DNA of 64,000 nt, taken from NCBI RefSeq assembly GCF_963678975.1, contig NC_089281.1, positions 22,621,375-22,685,374 on the forward strand. The letters run 5' to 3'. Within the stretch, counting starts at the first letter, position 1, and each line of letters opens with the position of its first letter. The stretch is from Dysidea avara. Taxonomy: Eukaryota > Porifera > Demospongiae > Dictyoceratida > Dysideidae. The notes under the pieces are model-generated. The model searched no databases. It worked only from the letters and a program-made list of their open reading frames with translations, and was not told the DNA's origin. The position numbers and the translations under genes were made by a program. Of this stretch, positions 22,994 through 37,200 are shown in pieces.

Positions 22994-23793
22994 TTATGAA
23001 AGTGATGGAATTGTCAGTGGTAATGGGGTTTTAGTGTTGAGGGGACACAAGAAAGGTACAGTAATGCCAGCATTACTATCTGATAAGTGAAATCCAGAGC
23101 TCTTCATTGGATAAGGGAAGGTGACTCCAGGCATGTAACGCAGAAAGGTTTGGTCAACAGTCAGTCTTGCTAAAGACATGTCTGGAAATGGATGATAGAA
23201 GGTGTGTAGAGAATTAGTAGTCTGTGGAAGGTATGTCCCAACTTCAGAAATCTTGGTATCCGAGTTACAAGCTAATAGTCTAGCCTGCTCAGCTTGCTGT
23301 CTTTTACATTTGTATCTTCTGTTTTGAAACCATATTTTTACTTGAGTCTCTGTTAAGTTCAGCACTTTAGCCAAGTATTCTCTTTCATGTGACGTCAGGT
23401 ACTTCTGTACCGTGAATCGTTTTTCCAGTTCATATACTTGAGTGTGGGAAAACAGCGCTCTCGGCTTTCTTCTCTTGTGCCTCATCACCAGCGAACTTCC
23501 TACAATAGATATGTGGAATAATAACGCTTGATCGCACAAGTAAGGCTATAGCTACGTATAGCAAATATTTACAGGCAAATTGAGCAATGCGCATTCAACA
23601 AACCTGCATCTTTCCCGTCGCAGTCTTTCAACGACTCTTCTGTGTCGGAATTGGTGCCCACAGATAAAGGCGAGGGTTGTTGTTCTCCGTCAGAATCTAC
23701 TGCAACGCTCTCCTCAGTGTCTTGTTGTCGAAGTATGTCCCGAATAAGAAACGAAGTCAGCTGTCTTTCTTGTTTCTCTGATGAGTGTAACAT
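22994..23793 (-). CDS. NK2/3/4: NK2/3/4-class homeobox transcription factor, complete, two exons
   Basis: Exon 1 is 23604-23793 and exon 2 is 22994-23499, joined by a 104-bp GT-AG intron in phase 1 (donor GCAG/GTTTGT, acceptor TATTGTAG/GAAG), giving 231 residues. Residues 12-21 ([10 protein letters not shown]) form the N-terminal TN/EH1-like repressor motif, closest in wording to NKX3 proteins. Residues 24-62 are acidic. The homeodomain spans 73-132, with [13 protein letters not shown] in helix 3: Gln50 and the Tyr54 diagnostic of the NK2/NK3/NK4 group, which prefers CAAGTG-type sites. No NK2-specific domain is evident in the C-terminal 99 residues. The protein should act in the nucleus as a DNA-binding regulator. 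It lies head-to-tail behind GPAT3/4 on the same strand. Assignment to NK2, NK3 or NK4 singly is not justified. Confidence 0.95.
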
Positions 23794-23870
23794 GGTTGGA
23801 GGGCAGCGTCACAGTAATTGTTAGCGTCAACGTCAAGTCTAAGTTGTGTTTGCAGTGCGAAAGTAGCTAA

Positions 23871-23879
23871 CTATTTATA
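23871..23879 (-). promoter_or_regulatory. TATA box of the NK homeobox gene
   Basis: TATAAATAG on the minus strand lies 78 bp upstream of the ATG at 23793-23791, which would put the transcription start near 23845 and leave a ~50-nt 5' UTR. Transcription start not measured. Confidence 0.6.
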
Positions 23880-24027
23880 CAGTACACTCAAGCAGTTGGA
23901 GGGCCGCGCGGCACACGCTGGTTTACTTTAACTGTCTGGGAATGTATAAATTACGTAATGAACCCTTACAACATCAAACAGAGAGATCTGTGGATGCAAG
24001 CACACGTACATATGTCATATATCACTC

Positions 24028-24033
24028 TTTATT
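24028..24033 (-). terminator. GPAT3/4 polyadenylation signal
   Basis: AATAAA lies 22 bp past the stop codon; another AATAAA overlaps the stop itself (24054-24059). The homeobox TATA box is only ~150 bp further on, so the two transcription units are tightly packed. Confidence 0.6.
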
Positions 24034-24054
24034 TATGTACAGAAATCTTTTAAT

Positions 24055-27000
24055 TTATTGATCTGACAATCCTACTGTAAACACAGTACGTTTTCTAGGT
24101 TCTAAATCTTCCCAAGATTCTTCCTGATGTTCAATGTCTTCAGAATTATGCTCGTCAAATGTGTGTAAGTCTAGCAAGGATGCATACTTTTCTTGGTTCA
24201 ATTGTAATGTTTTTTGGAGACTCTTATCATACATAGCTCTCTTGATCATGCCATCCCTGTGTAATACAATCAATGACATAGATATCTTGGATGATAATCA
24301 CAAATACCTAAAGGTCATGTGCAATCTAGCTAGAGTGTGGTCTTAAATGATGCAACACTAAAATCATGTGTCAGATGCTGTTTCTCGAGGGTAAAACATA
24401 TGCATTCTATACCAGAAAACTTTTAATAAGCTGATGTAATGTGATTATAATGTAATATACGTAAAAGTACACGCCATTTGTCTTTAGAAAGGCTTTGGCA
24501 GCATAAAATGGTCAACGATTTTGCTAAATCATTGTGAACCTTTTACGAGACCACGCCTGAGATTGCACACAGCCTATATACTGACACATAAAATAAGCTC
24601 GTTTGACAGGATAGAACTATCCCACTAGGTGTAAAGTTTTCTGAGAACTCAATTGTGGTTAACAAATAGGATTATAGTATTGCCATATTATGTGGCACTC
24701 CATTCTAAATAAATATTAGACATATAAGCTATGGAGTCTAGTTCTTATGCAAACATTAAAGTTTAATCCATTTACTTCATGTTTTTAAACAGATTCAGAG
24801 TGCTAACACAGTCTAATTGGATTAGTGTTAGTAGCCACCATGCCAAAGGCATTCTAAACATGCAACAAACTCACATATCATGTTAGACTACTTTGTAGCA
24901 CCCTTCAAGGTGTTTTACATGGAGATCAAATGACTATTGACCAAATTTTTTCTTGCCATATTTACCAATTGCAATGCTTTCTGGCATCAACAGTTCTCAC
25001 GATGCAACACACTAGATGCAACACCCTACCGTAGGCTAGTGTGTTTATATATAGTCAATTATAACCACAGTCACAGCATTACAAAAATAAGGTGATAAGT
25101 GGCAAAAGATAATGAGTGACTACTTTGATGAAACCCTTGGTGATAATTTGTTGTGATTTTCTAGGAAGTCATCAATATAGTTATAGAAATGTACGTAACA
25201 TCACTAACATGGCAAAGATACCATTTTAAATGGACCAATTTGTACATGATCGGCTACTCACACACTAACCATTCTAAGTCGACCAAACCACCTTCTCTAC
25301 AGATAGCAGTCTTAATTCTACTAGCAAACTCAATTGCAGTTTCATGTTCCTGTACACATGTGATAGCATGGTAAACAGCAACAACACTGTGGCTACAATT
25401 ACCTTAATAGTCGTAGGCTCAAGATACTTTATGTCACAGACCACGGCCCAACTGGTCATTAACATGAAGAGATAGGTTAGTAGATTTTGTTGCGATGAAT
25501 TCCAGAAGGGGTCAGAGTAAGCTCTGTCGTACTATACAACAATATTCATAGTGTTTAAAGTACGCTAAGTATCAAATACAATGTGACTTTATGGCAGTAC
25601 ACCGACAATAGATAGAATTACAAGTTCTCATAGTCATTGCTAGGTGACATCCAATAAGACAGTCTGAGTGGTGCTGACCACATTAAAAGGACAAGTATGA
25701 GAACACTCACTTAATAGATCCCTGTAATGGAGGCACAGTTAGTTTACCTTGATGACTACGGGATAAATAGTAGATCCCAACTCAAAGCAGCCCTTCTTAA
25801 ACATGAATACGCTTGTATTATTGATACAGGTACCTAAACAGTGTAAAGAGTGCCTTGTAAAGTTACAGTATCATGATACATGCATATGTACATACATGCG
25901 TACATACATATGTACCTATGTACATACATACATACATACATACATACATACATACATACATACATACATACATACATACATACATACATACATACATACA
26001 TACATACATACATACATACATACATACATACATACATACATACATACATACATACATACATACATACATACATACATACATACATACATACATACATACA
26101 TACATACATACATACATACGTACACATAGTGCCTAGGTGCACAGAAGATAACCCATGAATATGCATACATACATGAATATGCATACATACATGAATAAAA
26201 CATTTTAAGTAGAAACCAACTAAGTGAAGCCATGTAGAATAAAGTCCCTGCACATGTATGCACTTTGGGTTGGGTAAAATGGAATGCTATATAATCAATA
26301 GATCACAGAGCAGCCACCTTCTGGAAAAATCAAGATCGGATTGTTAGTACCATCTTGTATGTGATCTTTGAGTCTAACAGAAACCAAAGGAAACAAACTT
26401 TAAATCATACACCTAAAAAATTATTTTAACGTCTATACATACAAAGTAAATACGTAGCGCAAACTTACCTTTGAAGTAATCAACGTGCATAATTTGTAGA
26501 CAAGATAAAATTACAACCTACAGCTATATACATGGACTTGTAACCTGCCATGTGTCAGCTCTCAAAAGGGATAAAGTACAACCACTTATAGTAGCAGCAT
26601 CCCTAAACATGTACATGAATCCTTAAGTACAAATTGTAACCTACTAAGTTCTTCAGCATGAAAGAAAAATGTCTGACACAAGTCAGATTAAATTAGACAC
26701 AATAAGTGTACTAGTTTATGTTTCTTTTTCTCAACATCTCATATATCATCAGAAAACAGTGCACTAAACCTTTTCCTTTCAATGCAAGCCACAAGGTTGT
26801 ATTTTGAGATGACAATAGCTCATCACAAGTGGCCACCACTTATGTGGTCACATCACATAAAAACATTGCCTGAGGGTAAAGTGAGATAATGTTGGTAACA
26901 GGGTGGATGAGTATTGTACCACAATATAAACCAACAACAATTAACTGGCATACCAAAGCAAGTAAACATTCACCCCCTCAGAGAAATGTATAGTTCAGCA

Positions 27001-30000
27001 AAAATTACCTTTCGCTGACCATGGACCTTTGGCCAGCTTCCGACCTTTCAAACCAGATGTGTTTCTGTGCTAAATCACAAGCTTTCTGAAGCATACCAAA
27101 GAATCCACCATGCCTTTGACCTACCTGAAAAAAAGTCATTTAATTGTAAACAATTTTAAACACAAAACAAGGCAGACTTACAAGGGTAAAACAGTTATTA
27201 CAGGCAAGCATGGCAATGTCCATCGGTGATGTATGGTTTGCCACACATATTCCTCCACACTGAGGCTTGTATTCTCTAAAAGAGAAATCAAACAATAGTT
27301 GTCATCAACTGTAAACACACACATGAGAACTCAGCAGTTGGTAAACCACAAACTACATTGATTCCATACCCATGTGGTGTCTAAAATAACAACCATATAC
27401 TAGCATGTTTCACATGCTATCCAATTACAGTATTAGAGTTAGGTTAGCAAAGTATGAAACCATTGGCCAATAAATATATTTATGGATGGTAGTTAAATGT
27501 GTTTTCACTACCTTCAGGTAAAATTCCTAGACAGCAATTAGCTAAGCCATTTATAATGGCTGAGATGTTACATGTTCTTAGCTGCTTCACCTAAACCCAG
27601 CACATCTGTCATGTGTGACATAACACGCCTGAAGTTATGTCCCATTGACTAATCTAAATGCCACAATATTTCCTTACAGAAAGAGCAACTACCCAGATAA
27701 CTTTTCACTCTACCCATAAACACTAGCTACCACACAAGATACTATGTAGCAGATACTGGATCACTTCAAAAATACAAAAACTCGAATAAAAATAAAAATA
27801 AATAAAAAACTGCAAACCAAATTCTAACTCCTTGGTATGAAGCCAAAGGTCTACCTTGTACCTTTTTTACACTAAGGGACCATCCATAATTTTCAGTCTT
27901 TATGCAAGCGTACAAAGAGTACTCTTTTTTCTAACCCCCTCCCTCCTTCACAAAGCATATTGTATAAATGTTGATACTATGTACAGTATATACATGATGA
28001 TTATTCATCATTTTATAAGCGTATGTGTGATTTAACCCCCTCCCCCCTAGCGTACCCTTTGTACTCTTGCGTAAAGGCTGAAAATAATGGATGACTCCTT
28101 AAGGAAGTTGAAAATGGATACTTAAAAGAGCATTAAGCGAATAAAGGCAAGAAATATTATTTCATCAGCTGTAATAATTCTGGACAATTGTTCTATAACA
28201 AACATGACAGAAAAGGTTGACAAATGAGTTAGCATGTCACGTTACTATGTTACACATGGGAAGCCACATCGATGTAAGTGTGTGCATAAGGTCGAGTAAG
28301 TGCTGAATAGCCAGTACTAATTAGATATCATTAATAAGAAGTCCCGAAAATGACAACAGCCACACATAATACTATCAACAGTAATTATTTAATAATATTT
28401 TTGTAATTGCTACAATTAAGAAGAAAAGGTGTCATGTGGTATGACACATTAACTGTTTCTCATGTGTTACAGCCCACAACAGTGTGCAATAAAAATTTAA
28501 AAGATTAGTTGACCATAGACATTGCAATGTAATGGGAGTTAACAAACACATAATGGCCACACCACAAAATTGACAAGTCTTTATAGACACAGCACCAATA
28601 TTAACACAAGCCTTAAACATTTATATTCATTGCCAATATAGTCAATTACAGTAATATGATTAGCAGGGGAACAATTATGTTAAAAATGTTTTCATACTAA
28701 ATACCAAACTGCCACTCCCTGGCTAAGTGGTCACTTATCACATTGTCAAAACAAATGATAAAATAAAATGAAGTCTATTAGCTGGACAAACATGAGAACT
28801 ACGCTGAGTTGTGGGTTTAGAGAGCTCATCAAATTAGCTGACCATATGTTTGTGTAGATGGCAGAGGTTCACATACAGGTGTGTCTATTTGTTATGTTAG
28901 TGTGGCATGTGGGCAGACAGGTATTGACTTCTTGTGGGAGAAGGGCTCAGGGTGAAGCTAAACCTATCAGACTGATTCCTATTATCCAATAATGGAGAGG
29001 TATTTGATAAATACCACACCTATCAATTTAGCTTTGTTATTTTTATATACTGTATAGAAAGCTTGGGGTTTATTTCCTATAACTTTTTTGGGCTTGATAT
29101 TTATATGAGTCTGACATCTATTTCTTATTATGCATCAGGCGCAGGGTGGTAACTAGTATAACATGGGACTCCGGCATTTATTAGAGTTATGGTTTAGTTC
29201 AAGCTCTCCAGCGTTTAAATGAATGCAGGCATTTATTCTATAGCTAGGGATGAAGTACCTGGCATACGATTGATCCCATGTGCTTACCAGCTTTGTTAGT
29301 GTTTACAGAGTGAAATGCTTGATAAGCAACTTCTGTTTACTGATTTGTACCGAGCACTAATTTTGTGGTCAACATTAAGTAAATACACTATTCATATTAA
29401 CACACTGTTGCTCCATACTATGCTTAACTGCCAGACCAATTGATGGCTCAAACCACTTTGAATGGTGAATAACTCACATTCAAACTGTCTGGATTGCAAA
29501 CCAACAATAACAGTACACAAAGAGTATCTAATAACAATAGCTGGAACAAAATAAGGAAAGAAGGAAATCCGCAAGCACAAAACAAAAACTGGGTATTTAA
29601 TAATTTTAACTTTGACAGATTGTCTTTACACCACATAGTCCATAAGTGTACCAATGTTTACATGAATTAGATAGCTAATCAATGCAAACATAATTACCAA
29701 CAACTTCTTTACTAATGCTAATGATCTAATTAAAGAACACTTATGTAAGTCTTCGCCAGGGGCAGAAAGAGCAGCACTACTGGATGGCTTCACGTAAGAG
29801 TTAAAGAAACAATACAGTAAACACAGCTATAGCCATCATCAGGATCACAGACACATCTTTACACACTCACTACATACCATATGCATACTTTCATAGTTGT
29901 ATAAGTGTGCTCCCTAAACACTATTACATGAAAGGCACATTGACTTGAAATATTCATAGCTAATGTTACCAAAGTTATTGAGGTGGGAATCACACATAGT

Positions 30001-31147
30001 CTCCCACTAGATACCAAAAGGTGCCAAAAATTAAGAGTTAAGTGGCCTAAATAAGTGTGGCAGCCAAGAATGAAAATTTGTTGTTATACCTCTGTAATGG
30101 GATACTTTCGATAGGCCAACTTTCACATCACAACTTTTGTAAGGATGCTATTTCTGGAATCATAAATGTTGCAAAAATTGCAGGAGACTCACAACTTGAA
30201 GGGTACTGTCAAAAGCTTTCTGACCTACAGTGTGATTTGTGTATCCCGAGCACTGTTTATTGTGTCAGTCATTTCTTTCATGACACTGCGTAGCCTGAGA
30301 ACAGAAGGTTCTACTTATCTCAGATCACACACAGTTGAAATGTATATACCAGGAACAACTATTTGAGGGCTGTTGGTTGAGGAAAAACAGCAGGAGGTAT
30401 TTCGAATAAAGTTAAACCAACTCGTGACACACTTTATCATGAACAGAGGATAAATATTTAATGTACAATTAGTATAATAGCAATAGTCAAAGAACCACCT
30501 CAACAGTACTAGCCACCATTCTCTATTCACATTGGCAAAGACATGCTATAGCACATTGTCCCATGAATACTAACATATATAAGTGTTTACACTGCAAAGC
30601 TACACCTAGTAACAAAGGAGAATGTATGTACTTCAATACCTATACACTTCAAGGCTATTCATCCCAAGTGTTTGTTTGACATGAGTGGCTTCTTAGGCTA
30701 ATGTTTCACAGGATCATTAGTTAAGACTATTGATTTGCAGTAATCCCATTATGTACAATAATACAATGCTCATAGTGGCAAGTTGCCATATGTTACCTGT
30801 GATAGCTGCTATGAGGCTTCCAAAAGTACCAAGCTTTAAAAGATTTTTATTTCACATACTTTTACACATGAATACTTCCACTATTGTACATAATTAAGTC
30901 AGGTGTACTTATCTCCATAGCAAAAGCATATACTCCAAAGAAACATAGTTTCCATTTCACACTGAAACCCTTGCAAAAAGGTGTGAATTGTGAAAACACA
31001 AATATGACATTTTACTAACTGGGTGTACAGTAGCAAGCACACCAAATAATATACCAGAGATTTTAAATTCTTCCCTTATAAGGCATATAATCTTGAATTC
31101 AAAATGTGAGCAATGCAATCTACCATGTACACAAAAACACACACACA

Positions 31148-31207
<60 letters not shown>

Positions 31208-34200
31208 CACACACACACACACTACACACACACACTAACTAGTAAACTCACTCCTTTTCAAACTTCACAACAGCTGTTAAAGATGCTGCCAAGATCTTTG
31301 AACAAACTACAGTACAGTAAACTTCAGCCTTCTTGCGACCACTTGAATGGGGACATCACCACAGTTGATTGTTTATGTACACAAGCAATTAACACACCTA
31401 AATTGTGGCAGCATTCCTAGCACAGCCATTGTTCCAGCCAGCCACAAAAGGCCAGTGATTCCAATAGGGATCCTGAGTAAGCTCAAGTTGAACTAATAGT
31501 ACATGCTTCGATAGTGCACTTACCGGATGAACAAGAAGAGAGAATATCGTACTACAATGGATAGGCAAAACAGGATCCAGTGTTTAACTCTAAAAAACAA
31601 ATACAGTGTGAACACTTTAATTCCAATAGAATTCCACACAACACGACATGCATACAACCACGTATCATCCCCTGTCAACAATAATGCGAACAATAGTACA
31701 TCACTGTAGAACTAATGGTCTGTTTTAAGAATAGCACAATAACTGTGCTATTTCAAGATCACAAACTATACTACTCAAGTGTCTTTGTGTTAAAAGCTAT
31801 ACATTAATAACTGTCCTTAGTGTGAAGCGATAAAATGGCACAGTTGAATACATGAAAAGAGTACTGTTAACAAAATCAGACAAGTGGTTTGTTTCCTAGA
31901 GTAAAACTTCACAAGTGCTTACAGACAGAACATTTGATCATTGATAAGATTCTGAATAAGGTGATTAACCATTAATAAAACCTTTTTTACTATGTGGGTA
32001 CTAACTTCATAACAACACCTTTTAAAGCAGCAACCGGTAATATGGTCAATGTTGAGAAAGCAATACATATTGCTTTATGAGTGCAGGGGGGATACTTACA
32101 CCGAACATAGCAGTTTGCTCTGTTTGCCTACACATGACACGCACCAACAAATTTCGTGTCACATTTCACAGATGTATCAATGTACACTGAAAACTGGCTA
32201 GTGAAACTGGCCAAGGAAATTGAAATGCAATCACTTTCATAAATACAACTTCAGCAGACAATTTAAAACCACACAAAAACATTAATATACAGTTAGTGTC
32301 AAGCAGTGAATTCTTCATGCTTACCCCATTTTCTCTTGGCCTGTTCTAGTTCTGGCAAGAAAGTTCCATTCTGTTAATTCTAGAGCAAGATACGTTGTGT
32401 ACAATATTGGTCATCAGATTCTAATAGAACATACACTCTGACTATTACATACAAGTATAAATTATTGTAACAATCAAAAGGTGGCCTGTTACCAGATTGT
32501 TTTGATGAAAACCAAGTCAATAAACAGCCAGCCTGCCAGATGTCAGCCTAATTTTAAAACTTCTAAAAAACATGTTTTCAACAATGAGGATATTTTGTAG
32601 TATAAAACCACTTCTAAAGACTACAGTGTCCAACCAAAACCAACTGTGTTGGGACAAATACCAAGTTTGGTCAGTGGTGACTGCCCATCATTTCAAGCAC
32701 TATTGGTGGTAGATAAATATTATAAGTTAACAAGCAATAACAATGGCAGGCCACTGTGCTGTGATAAGAACAAAGATTTCAGCTGATCATGAGACAAGTT
32801 TCATACAATATTGACCTTTGATATCACAGCCAATGTACTGAAGTATGGATTAGTAACATTTCTACATAAAATTACATTGCGATTTGCAATATCAAATGGC
32901 TAGGATCAACATTAGGGGGCACCCGTAAGTAGTACTTTGGACTGGCAGTCTCAACATGCAATCGTTTGTGTTGTCCACATTCTATTTAAAATAACAAGAG
33001 GGAATACGCATGATAAAGAGTTCTATTACGAAGTAGTTGTTTGTATAGGGCAGTCAGTCTCAATAGCTAGTATAAATTGTCACACTTGAAAATACCTTTA
33101 ATGGCACAGTAGTATAAACAAACATACACTAACATCACCAAGTCTGAATGACATACTGTTCTTAAACTATCAACATGCCACTTAGAAATCCATTACTGTG
33201 CACTCATAAGCGAAATTTGTTCAAAAGCTTTGAAGTTCGATTATTCATAATACCATAACAAGCACTTGAAATTTTCATGATGTTTGTCCCTTTCAAGTGT
33301 AGGCTTAAAGTCATCTAGTAAAATTTACGTGACAGGACATGAATAGTTACTAAGTACTTCAATAAAATCTATGAATATCAAACAGATATTCATATAAGAG
33401 TGCGTGGTTATTTCAGACAGTTGACATGTGCACTGTGCAAACTGACAAGCCACTGTAAAGCTAAACAGGAGGAGCCATCCACAACTGAAGCCAGAATGAT
33501 GAAGAATAAAGTGTACACTCAACTTCCTCCTGAGTTCATGTTCTTGAGGGGCACAACCAGCATATGACCGATAAAATCTTATTATGGGGATGGATGGGTT
33601 GTGATACATAAAGAGAAATTTACACAAGCCAACTAACATCAACATGTAATGTTTTGGCAGAAATCTTTTGAAATATATTTTTGTTGATTCAACACTCCAC
33701 ACACATGTTGGCAGTCTTCCAGACACCAACAGATGGTAATGGTTACTTGAGTCATATGGTGAATATTAAGTCAGAAACACCAGCAAAGCAAAAATAACAT
33801 AATTTCATGTCAACAGTAAAATATGCCTATCTGCAATATTTATTCATGTTATTATGTGACATATAAGTAATCACACTTGTGTAAATGTGCATGTCTCTCT
33901 GGTATGATATGGATATGCTGACAGTGCTTTCTACCTCTGCAAAACAAGTTCCCTTGCGAGAATTAAAATTATGTTCCTACAATGTTATCCCTCGCTAACA
34001 CTTCATGAATATTAAACTACTAACCATGGTGATTAGAAACAATTATATATGCTCCACGAAATATGTGAACGTTACTATGACAAGTTAAGTGCTGTTCAGC
34101 CAGGGAGTGGCCTTGTTAAAACTAACATGAAACATTCGAACTATAATATAAGAATCACCATAAAAGATATTATCACTATACTTGGCTGGCATCAGATTAA

Positions 34201-37200
34201 AATAGTCACTAGGTCGCTCTGAAGAAGCTGGTTCGATCAAAGCATACAAGAACAACACCCATGACACACGTGTGTGCAAACATAGGAAATATAAATATGA
34301 TCTGGTATACAACTTTAATTGTAAGATACACGTTTAGCTTCCTATAATGAAAGCTAGCACAGTGTTAGAGGTACTGAATATGTAGTACCTTGTACCCACA
34401 GCACACATACAGCTCTATCGTATATACATAAAATATATACATACATACATACATTCATGCGTGCATGCATCCATTGTACGTATGTACATTTGTGTATGTG
34501 TGTGTGTGTGTGTGTACAAAATATAGTTGTAATAATGTAGTTAGTAACCAACATGTAGTCATGGTCACAAAAAACATACAGTAATATATTCAATTTTAAA
34601 TTAACCATATAGCTGAACTGATTAAGGTGTGGTAGACAGTGCACTAATCATATCATAGCAACAGCACAGGTCACAATCAGTTTTACTCTTTGAATGTTAA
34701 ATTAACCCAAACCAGATTAATGATTAAGTCATAATCATCTAATTAATTCGATTCTGGCCCACTAGGTGCTGCTACTGCTGCTCACCTTCAGTAGTGAAGC
34801 ACTTTGTAACATGATCCTCCACGATCACCTGTAAGTTTGTACACAGTCTAACATACAACAGTTACGTACAGTGGAATATGTGTAATACAGACATCTTCAA
34901 ATGTTCAGTGGTTAACCAGGTCAGTTTATGTACTAAAGGAAAAAAAATTGGGACACTAAAGAGTTCATAAATATGATTTGAAAATGTATGAGCCATTATC
35001 AATGTTCATATCAACATATTCCACTGTAGACAGCTCATTACACCCCATGTATGTATGACTAAATGTAAAATGTGAATTAGTTTTTGACTATACTGCATGT
35101 AACATGTAACTACAGAAGGAGTACATTAACATGAAATGTTGTACATACAGTGGAGATATAACATGTTCACATGAGCCATGGGGTTTGTACAGAGAACTTA
35201 TTCTGGGATGGTAATACCATACATGCCAGTCAAATGTTTGTCTTAGGTTAAATTCTGCTGCACAATCAACCCTGATCGTTTAATATCAGTATATACAATA
35301 GAAGTCTTTCTCACATGATCAAAACTATTCAAGACTTTAATGTACGAAATGGAGGACGACAAGCAGCCACCAAGGAAGAGAACACTGCTTTTTTAAAAGT
35401 CTACAGGGAGCTTTGCTATTCTTGAATACCATTATTGTTTAGTAATTTGAATAATCAATGCATGCAATTGTTTTGGGGAAAGCTTCAACTCTTCTGTAAT
35501 TTGTTTTTGCAACATACCTGCTAAAGTCAAAGTTAAAATACACAGCTCATTAAAATTACAAAAAGCAACAGAGGAAAATTAACATAACTGAATGAAAATA
35601 GAAAATTAGATCACTGTAATAAAGTACATTTGTTAGTACAACTGTTACATTTCCAGCATGTCTTAAGTTAATTATACATTGAAAGAAAACCTGCAAAATA
35701 ATTTCAGCAGGGGCACTTAGGATGCTGTGCCGTCCACATAACACAGAATCCCTACCAATGAGCAAAAAAAAATGTATAATTTATGAAGGTGTACTGTGAC
35801 CTCAAAATTGAGCTAATGAAATCTCTAGTATGAAAAGACACAATGTAATTACTTTATTAACATTGAACACCAGACTCTAGCAAGCATACCTAGTACGCCA
35901 TTAAGATCAGTAACAAAGTACATTGTGGTACTGATATACTGCGAAAACTTCATAAACTAAATGTTGGCAACACCACAATACAAGCGTAACTGTATATAGA
36001 TGCTAGGTGTTTTTGTGCCACTATAAACTTTTAAAATCCTACGAGAAGGGATGTATTTAGAATACTTTACTTGCCACTCTTGAGGGTGTAGTAATAATTG
36101 TGAAAACAAGAGTACAAGCCTTTAAACAGTGCTGCCACACCAGAGATCTATTTGACAGTGTTGTATAATCACAATTACACACACAAGGACACTTGTCTAC
36201 TAATGATCTTTCCTATCAATTACTAAAGTACAATTCAGAGAATTGTGACTTGCACAAGGCATCGTGAGACATGAAGGATTACTGGACAAGCTATTACAAA
36301 TTGAGTCAAGTACATGCTGGCTGCAAACACATTTAAACCAATTAGCACACAAGGACACTTGTCTACTAATGCTCTTTCCTATCAATTACTAAAAGTACAA
36401 TTCAGAGAATCGTGACTTGCACAAGGCATCGTGAGACATGAAGGATTACTGGACAAGCTATTACAAATTGAGTCAAGCACATGCTGGCTGCAAACACATT
36501 TAAACCAATTAGGTCACACTTGATATTGTTTAAAACAACCAAAACATTCACAGTTACCATGTAAACCAGATAGCTATTACAGAACAGCATGTATCTTCAT
36601 AAAATATCAATAGATCATTAACACCAGGAGCGTGGCCCACAGCAGGCGGGGGACAGCTGTGACATCCATAACTGGTTTCCTTATGTATTGTAAGTATGTA
36701 TGCTAGCCTGCAGCTTCTACTAAAACCAGCACACACCCTACTAGCTACGCACTAAACTTCCAGACAAGTTCTAGGGGATGGTGGATTTCTGAAGACATCA
36801 TGAGGACCTTTCCTACAGACTTCACAGGCATGAAATGACTAAATAAACATTCACAAGCAATTAAAATCTTTGAAGAAAAGAGCAGACTACGGGCCTTACC
36901 TTGAATGAGTGAACAAACAAATGACAACAGCAAGACCTACAGTACCAGCAGCTTTGAATAACACAACCGTAGTAGTTTAATACTGATTTATGGAACTTAG
37001 TTCCTGTAATGTAGCCTTAAGGGTCCAGAGGAGGTTAGTCATGGAACATCAATCTGTCACAGAAAAAAAGTTCTACCACCAGCATCAATAAAAAATATTC
37101 TGATGTGCAAATTGCAGATACATTATATCATGGTTTCCTGAGCCCCTTTACCTTGCATGGCTTACCTAGCTAAAAAAAAAACGTTACATACTTATCATGA

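Larger units (their letters stand above)
27276..31251. other. GPAT intron 8 (4.0 kb)
   Basis: The intron contains a palindromic repeat at 27873-28101 and a (CA)n tract at 31139-31240. Otherwise only short open frames are seen, among them 29448-29654 and 30057-30293 with no recognised domain. Confidence 0.6.

Noticed and set aside
22994..23499. NK6 orthology of the homeobox gene, which would give direct synteny with human GPAT3/4
   Set aside because: Tyr54 and the RYKCKR helix 3 are NK2/3/4 features; NK6 proteins have RTKWRK there.
25803..26263. Six overlapping ORFs of 84-139 codons on both strands
   Set aside because: They are translations of the CATA microsatellite inside a GPAT intron.
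33325..33729. 134-codon minus-strand ORF in GPAT intron 4
   Set aside because: No domain, biased to Cys/Phe/Tyr, no convincing splice boundaries. The flanking GPAT exons join in frame without it.
35556..35765. Candidate additional GPAT exon with AG and GT boundaries
   Set aside because: Its translation matches nothing in GPAT3/4, and exons 3 and 4 already join in frame across the conserved region.
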